NCBI RefSeq assembly: GCF_900089495.1
Contig: NZ_LT605203.1
Coordinates: forward strand, 3,011,017-3,028,198
Reading direction: 5' to 3'
DNA length: 17,182 nucleotides
DNA from: Thiomonas sp. X19
GTDB taxonomy: Bacteria; Pseudomonadota; Gammaproteobacteria; Burkholderiales; Burkholderiaceae_C
In this document: in pieces, positions 13,897 through 17,182 of the stretch
Layout of the letters: each line of letters opens with the position of its first letter
Numbering within the stretch: position 1 is the first letter of the stretch
Position numbers and translations under genes: made by a program
The notes under the pieces: generated by a model
What the model saw: only the letters and a program-made list of their open reading frames with translations
Database searches by the model: none
Told to the model about the DNA's origin: nothing

Positions 13897-14199
13897 TCAG
13901 GCGATGGCGAACGCGGTGATGTCCTGGCCCGCGGCGATCTCCGCAGCCAGCCAGCGCGGATGCTTGCCTCGTCCCGTCCAGGTCTGGCCGGTCGTCGGGT
14001 GGCGGTACTTCGGCGCGACCGTGCGGCCCTTGCGAAAGCTGGCGCGCTTGCCGCCCAGGTCTTCCAGGGTGATGCCATAGTCGGCCATCTTTTGCTGGAT
14101 CTCGGCGATCACGCTGGCCAGTTCCGCGCGGCGGGCAGCGTCGGCCCGGGCGGTGAGCGCGGCAATCTGGGCTTGCAGTTCGGCGTAGGTCGGTGTCAT
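13897..14199 (-). CDS. H-NS-family nucleoid-associated protein
   Basis: This is a 100-residue H-NS-like protein. The N-terminal half is a coiled-coil oligomerisation region (YAELQAQIAALTARADAARR, then LASVIAEIQQKMADYGIT). A short linker leads to the C-terminal DNA-binding domain PKYRHPTTGQTWTGRGKHPR (63-82), which holds the GRGKHP core that inserts into the minor groove of AT-rich DNA. Proteins of this kind silence foreign genes, and betaproteobacterial mobile islands often carry their own copy. The start at 14199 (MTPTYAELQ) is preferred because AGGG lies nine bases upstream; the ATG at 14208 abuts that site. It is flanked by an Ash/Icd-like remnant and an integrase fragment, which suggests it came with a mobile element. 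Confidence 0.92.
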   Translation of the reverse strand: MTPTYAELQAQIAALTARADAARRAELASVIAEIQQKMADYGITLEDLGGKRASFRKGRTVAPKYRHPTTGQTWTGRGKHPRWLAAEIAAGQDITAFAIA

Positions 14200-14353
14200 G
14201 CGGAGCATCCCTTTTGGAAAATGTCCTCAGCTTATCGCTGCACACCAGGAACAGCAAGACTGATTGCTGGGAGCAGCCCAGTAGCAAGGCTGACCGGCTC
14301 GCAAGGCACCAAGCCACGCTCCCGATTGGTGGATGCATATTCGCGGGCGTGCC

Positions 14354-14515
14354 AAGGAGCACGCCCTACCCTACATTGGCCGCTTGCCCATTGCAGAGAT
14401 CACCCCCGCGCAGATACTCGCTGTTGCGCGCCGTGTTGAGAAACGCGGCTTGCTGGAAACAACGCGCGGCGCCGTGCGATTCATCGGGCAGGTGATGCGC
14501 GATGCCATCGCCACG
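14354..14515 (+). pseudogene. tyrosine integrase (P4-type) fragment
   Basis: The forward frame encodes about 50 residues resembling the core-binding domain of P4-like tyrosine recombinases: ALPYIGRLPIAEITPAQILA, then RRVEKRGLLETTRGAVRF and GQVMRDAIAT. The catalytic domain and the N-terminal arm-binding domain are missing. At its 5' edge lies a perfect inverted repeat GGGCGTGC (14345-14352), loop of six, GCACGCCC (14359-14366). At its 3' side the frame runs directly into transposase sequence. It is a decayed remnant of a former integrative element. Confidence 0.6.
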
Positions 14516-14626
14516 AACCGCAACAAGTCACGCATCCGCGCTCGGGTGGAACATGTCTTTGCCGTGGTCAAACGGCTGATTTGTGCATCATGCATCTGGA
14601 AGGCTCCGCGGGCCTCGCCGGATTGA
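14515..14626 (+). pseudogene. IS5-family transposase C-terminal fragment
   Basis: In the same frame as the integrase fragment, the protein continues with NRNKSRIRARVEHVFAVVKR, a conserved C-terminal segment of IS5-family DDE transposases containing the E of the catalytic triad (ARVEHVF). It then degenerates (LICASCIWKAPRASPD) to a TGA at 14624-14626. No terminal repeats or further transposase domains are present. The in-frame chimera with the integrase piece marks an illegitimate junction near 14515. Confidence 0.6.
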
Positions 14627-14730
14627 CTTGAATCATGGTAAGTATCGGGTGTGCAGGCGCGATACATCAGTCGACATGAGACCATGACTCTCCCGTGACA
14701 AAGCGATGGATCCCAACGCGGGACCCTGCT

Positions 14731-16611
14731 TCAGGCATGGTGCCTGCGATCGACGAACAATTGATTGCCAGGAAGGCGCTTGGCCGCCTTCTTGATGTCG
14801 GCCAGCACATTGGAGAGTTCGCGGTGCGACTCGAAAGCGCGCGCATCCACGCACACGGCGCCAATGGACAGCGTGGGGATGGGAAAGAATACGGCGTCGC
14901 CACGCCGGTTGTCGGCCCAGAAGCCGCCATCATGCAGCACGCCTGCCTCGAAATACCCCGCCATGGCAGCCTCGAAGCCACGCAAGACCTGCTGCAACTC
15001 GGCCTCCCATGCGGGCGATTGCGACAGGGCGATGAAATCGTCGCCGCCGACATGGCCGACGAAGCTCACGGCCTGCGGCAGATGGGTTTTGAGAAGTTCG
15101 GCCACCAGCAGGATGATTTCGTCGCCCATGCGATAGCCGAACTTGTCGTTGAACGGTTTGAAGTTGTCGATGTCGCAATAGGCCGCAGCAAAACGCTGGC
15201 CTTCACGCAACCAGCGGTCGATGCAGTCGTTGATCGGCACATTGCCCGGCAACAGGGTCAGCGGGTTGGCATAGCGCGCAGCCTGCACCTGGAACTCGGT
15301 CACTAGGCGCAGGAGATCGCCCACGAGCAGGATGCCGCGGTACTGTCCCTGGTCGGTGACGAGAACTCCCTCAGTGGCATGGCGGTAGCTCGACTCGGCG
15401 ATCAGGCTGCTGGCCTGCTGCAAGCTGCTCTTGGCATCCAGGCGCAGCACGTCGCTGCTCATGACCAGACTGCATGGCTTGTTGCCGAAGAGGTCGCGCA
15501 CATGCGGGCGGAACAGCCGGTCGGCCAAGACATAGCGATTGATGATCCCAAGCGGGGTCCAGTCAACGTCGACCACAGGGACCGACATCAAATCTCTGTC
15601 CTGTTCCAGAATCTGCAGGATGACCTCGAGCTTGGTCTCGGGCCGCACCGGCTCGACCCTGCGCGCCAGGCCAAGCACCGATTGCTCAATACTGCCCCGG
15701 CTGGCCAAGGCATGCAGAGTTGGCTGCGGGCTGTCGAGCACCCGCCGAGTCATGGTGGCGGGCTCGCTGGGTGGGTAGGCGTGTGGGCGGGCGATGAAAT
15801 AACCCTGGGCCATTGGCACACCGAGTTCACGTAAGGTGAGCAGATCGCGTTCGCTCTCCACCCCCTCTGCGACGACGATGGACTGGCTGGCCTCGGCCAG
15901 CAGCAGCATGGACTGCACGAAGGCTGCCTTGAAGGGGTCGTCGCCGAGATTGGCGGTGAAGCTGCGGTCAATCTTCAGATAGCGCGGACGCAGACGTTTC
16001 CATAAGGCAAATCGTCCAAAACCCTGACCCAGGTCATCCAGCGCCAGGCCGTAGCCGAGTTCGCGTAGGAATTGCGCCTGCTCGATGGCATGGCTGTCCT
16101 GCGCCAGCGCGTCGGACTCGAGCAACTCCAGCACCAGCCGCGAGGGCGCAAGCCCCAGGGCTTGAAGCCATTGCAATGTGGTTTTTTCGGCGAACCAGCC
16201 CGAATCAAACAGCGCCTCGGTGACGTTGAGAAACAGATGGCCGTGCAGCCCTTGGGACGCGAAGGTCTCGATGCCAATCTGCGCGCAAAGACGGTCGAGT
16301 TCAGCCAGACGTCCGCATTGGCGTGCCGCCTCGAACAACTGGTCGGGGCGCTCCAGATGCGAATCCGCCGGCCCTCGCACCAGAGCTTCGAAACCGTGGA
16401 ACGTGCGATTGCGGAGATCCATCAGTGGCTGAAACACGGCATGCAGTTGGCCTGTACGCAGCACATGGTCGAGCACGGGATCGGGGCTGATCTGCGGCAA
16501 GCCGGCAGGCGACGGCACGATGGAAAGAGAAAGAACGGAAGCCATGGTGGGGCTGCGAAGTGGTTTCCTGCAGATGGTGAGCCCGGCATGTGTCGGTTTG
16601 ATGACTGTCAT
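14731..16611 (-). CDS. EAL-CBS-GGDEF cyclic-di-GMP signalling protein
   Basis: The protein has 626 residues from the chosen start. The EAL phosphodiesterase domain comes first (about 45-280): FQPL, FEALVRG, LFLNVTE, LVLELLESD, LALDDLGQGFG, YLKIDRSF, VVAEGVES and AQGYFIARP. All metal and catalytic positions look filled. A tandem CBS region follows (about 310-435, with MSVPVVDVDWTPLGIINR and EGVLVTDQGQYRGILLVGD), the place for a nucleotide ligand. The GGDEF domain is last (about 450-620), with YCDIDNFKPFNDKFGYRMGD and a signature reading GGDDF. No RxxD inhibitory site precedes it. ATG 16611 has AGGG upstream; GTG 16662 and ATG 16545 are alternatives. No signal peptide or membrane segment is seen, so it is cytosolic. 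It is divergent from the sensor gene at 16977. Confidence 0.9.
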   Translation of the reverse strand: MTVIKPTHAGLTICRKPLRSPTMASVLSLSIVPSPAGLPQISPDPVLDHVLRTGQLHAVFQPLMDLRNRTFHGFEALVRGPADSHLERPDQLFEAARQCGRLAELDRLCAQIGIETFASQGLHGHLFLNVTEALFDSGWFAEKTTLQWLQALGLAPSRLVLELLESDALAQDSHAIEQAQFLRELGYGLALDDLGQGFGRFALWKRLRPRYLKIDRSFTANLGDDPFKAAFVQSMLLLAEASQSIVVAEGVESERDLLTLRELGVPMAQGYFIARPHAYPPSEPATMTRRVLDSPQPTLHALASRGSIEQSVLGLARRVEPVRPETKLEVILQILEQDRDLMSVPVVDVDWTPLGIINRYVLADRLFRPHVRDLFGNKPCSLVMSSDVLRLDAKSSLQQASSLIAESSYRHATEGVLVTDQGQYRGILLVGDLLRLVTEFQVQAARYANPLTLLPGNVPINDCIDRWLREGQRFAAAYCDIDNFKPFNDKFGYRMGDEIILLVAELLKTHLPQAVSFVGHVGGDDFIALSQSPAWEAELQQVLRGFEAAMAGYFEAGVLHDGGFWADNRRGDAVFFPIPTLSIGAVCVDARAFESHRELSNVLADIKKAAKRLPGNQLFVDRRHHA

Positions 16612-16976
16612 ACTCGCAGCCCTGCGCATTGGTCGCTGCCGGATGACCTGCTGCATGAGCACGCCACACTTGTCCCTGCTTGACTTTCTGCCGCGCGGCC
16701 AGCATCGCCGTCAGGACTGGTGCCGCGGTTTCGACAACTTAGAACCGCAAACCCTTGATTCATGGTCGGGCCGATGGGTGGGGTTGCGGCTTTTCGATAA
16801 CAGCGGATTGTGGCCGGGCTTTATGTGAAGGAGTTCACGGCGCAGCCCAATGCATGCGACCGCGGCGAGGGTCAGCGCAGATAGAGCATCTATGCTTCAA
16901 GCATGGAGTGCCCTCAGCGGTTTGAAGCGCACCCGCTGAGGTTTTGTAGCCATTGTGATGTTGCGTCGAGGCCCGC
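16612..16976. promoter_or_regulatory. divergent intergenic region between the EAL-CBS-GGDEF and sensor genes
   Basis: No convincing gene is seen in these 365 bases. They must hold the promoters of the leftward c-di-GMP gene and probably of the rightward sensor gene. A short palindrome ATGCT TCA AGCAT lies at 16892-16904, and a strong hairpin at 16912-16941. I could not place sigma-70 or sigma-28 hexamers with confidence. Confidence 0.4.
16912..16945 (+). terminator. 9-bp stem hairpin followed by TTTT
   Basis: CCTCAGCGG (16912-16920) pairs perfectly with CCGCTGAGG (16933-16941), with a 12-base loop, and is followed by TTTT (16942-16945) on the forward strand. By structure it is a rho-independent terminator-like element. 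No forward gene ends just upstream, and it lies 31 bases before the next start codon, so it may be an attenuator or leader hairpin of the sensor gene. Confidence 0.5.
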
Positions 16977-17182
16977 ATGAAAACCATCAGAATCTTCATC
17001 ATGACAGGCTCCGTCTTGGTTTCGGCCCTGTTTTTCGGCAGCGCCTATTTCATCGTTTCGCATGCCTTCACCCGCGCCATTCAAGGAAACTCCCTCCGCA
17101 CGTCGCGCGTCATGGCCCAGTCCACCTTCAACTCGATGTTCCAGTTGATGAGCACCGGATGGACGCACGCCCAGGCTGAAGC
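16977..17182 (+). CDS. membrane sensor/chemotaxis-type protein, N-terminus only
   Basis: The forward frame is open from the ATG at 16977 to the window edge, giving 68 residues. Residues about 5-27 (RIFIMTGSVLVSALFFGSAY onward) form a hydrophobic N-terminal membrane anchor after a short basic start (MKTIR). The periplasmic part begins SHAFTRAIQGNSLRTSRVMA and continues STFNSMFQLMSTGWTHAQAE. This style is seen at the N-terminus of Tll0287-like (DUF3365) sensor domains in chemoreceptors, histidine kinases and GGDEF/EAL proteins. The output domain lies outside the window. Divergence from a c-di-GMP enzyme hints at a shared signalling theme. Confidence 0.62.
   Translation, partial: MKTIRIFIMTGSVLVSALFFGSAYFIVSHAFTRAIQGNSLRTSRVMAQSTFNSMFQLMSTGWTHAQAE

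Noticed and set aside
12358..14439. A 693-codon forward open frame
   Set aside because: Beyond about 12700 it is antisense to the AroB-like and H-NS-like genes. Only its first 110 or so codons match the PelA-like remnant; the rest is a high-GC shadow frame.
14708..14726. Possible terminator after the EAL-CBS-GGDEF gene (GGATCCC/GGGACCC)
   Set aside because: The stem is imperfect, needs a G-U pair and lacks a T-run, so it is too weak to annotate.
1..17182. CRISPR array, tRNA or rRNA genes
   Set aside because: No regularly spaced direct repeats, tRNA cloverleaf or rRNA sequence was recognised on either strand.

Overview
The window looks like a mobile, repeatedly rearranged accessory region of a high-GC betaproteobacterium, probably of the order Burkholderiales. 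This rests on protein style: a short H-NS-like protein with a GRGKHPRWL motif, a PelA-like GH114/deacetylase remnant, an EAL-CBS-GGDEF protein, and a 2-hydroxyisobutyryl-CoA mutase of the type known from Aquincola tertiaricarbonis and Methylibium petroleiphilum. No genus can be fixed from the sequence alone.

Layout. Positions 1-3631 are insertion-sequence debris: the 3' part of an SLC13-type permease gene cut by an IS3-family element (486-1806), which also cuts the 3' end of an IS110-family transposase (1807-2669). An intact-looking IS427-type IS5-family element (2797-3627) with a CTAG target duplication follows. Positions 3655-11215 hold eight genes, all on the minus strand, so transcription starts near 11.2 kb and runs leftward: mutase small subunit (hcmB), acyl-CoA ligase (hcl), G-protein chaperone (meaH), mutase large subunit (hcmA), an unrecognised 103-residue protein, a PduO-type cobalamin adenosyltransferase, a two-domain gamma-carbonic-anhydrase/PaaY-like protein, and a GntR/FCD regulator. 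Positions 11.4-12.7 kb are a decayed PelA-like gene. Then come a protein joining an unknown N-terminal region to a defective 3-dehydroquinate-synthase C-terminal domain, an H-NS-like protein, an integrase/transposase scrap heap (14.35-14.63 kb), an EAL-CBS-GGDEF protein, and, divergently, the start of a membrane sensor that leaves the window.

How it works together. The central cassette is a nearly self-contained route for 2-hydroxyisobutyrate, the intermediate of tert-butyl ether, tert-butanol and acetone-cyanohydrin breakdown. The ligase makes the CoA ester. The B12-dependent mutase (HcmA+HcmB) carries the Ile/Asp pair at positions 91 and 118 that marks hydroxyisobutyryl-CoA mutases, and would give 3-hydroxybutyryl-CoA. 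The adenosyltransferase makes adenosylcobalamin and MeaH loads and protects the mutase. The 3-hydroxybutyryl-CoA dehydrogenase and the upstream oxygenases are not in the window. The least explained parts of the cassette are the tandem beta-helix protein, whose metal-binding histidines are split between its two halves, and the 103-residue protein placed directly behind hcmA.
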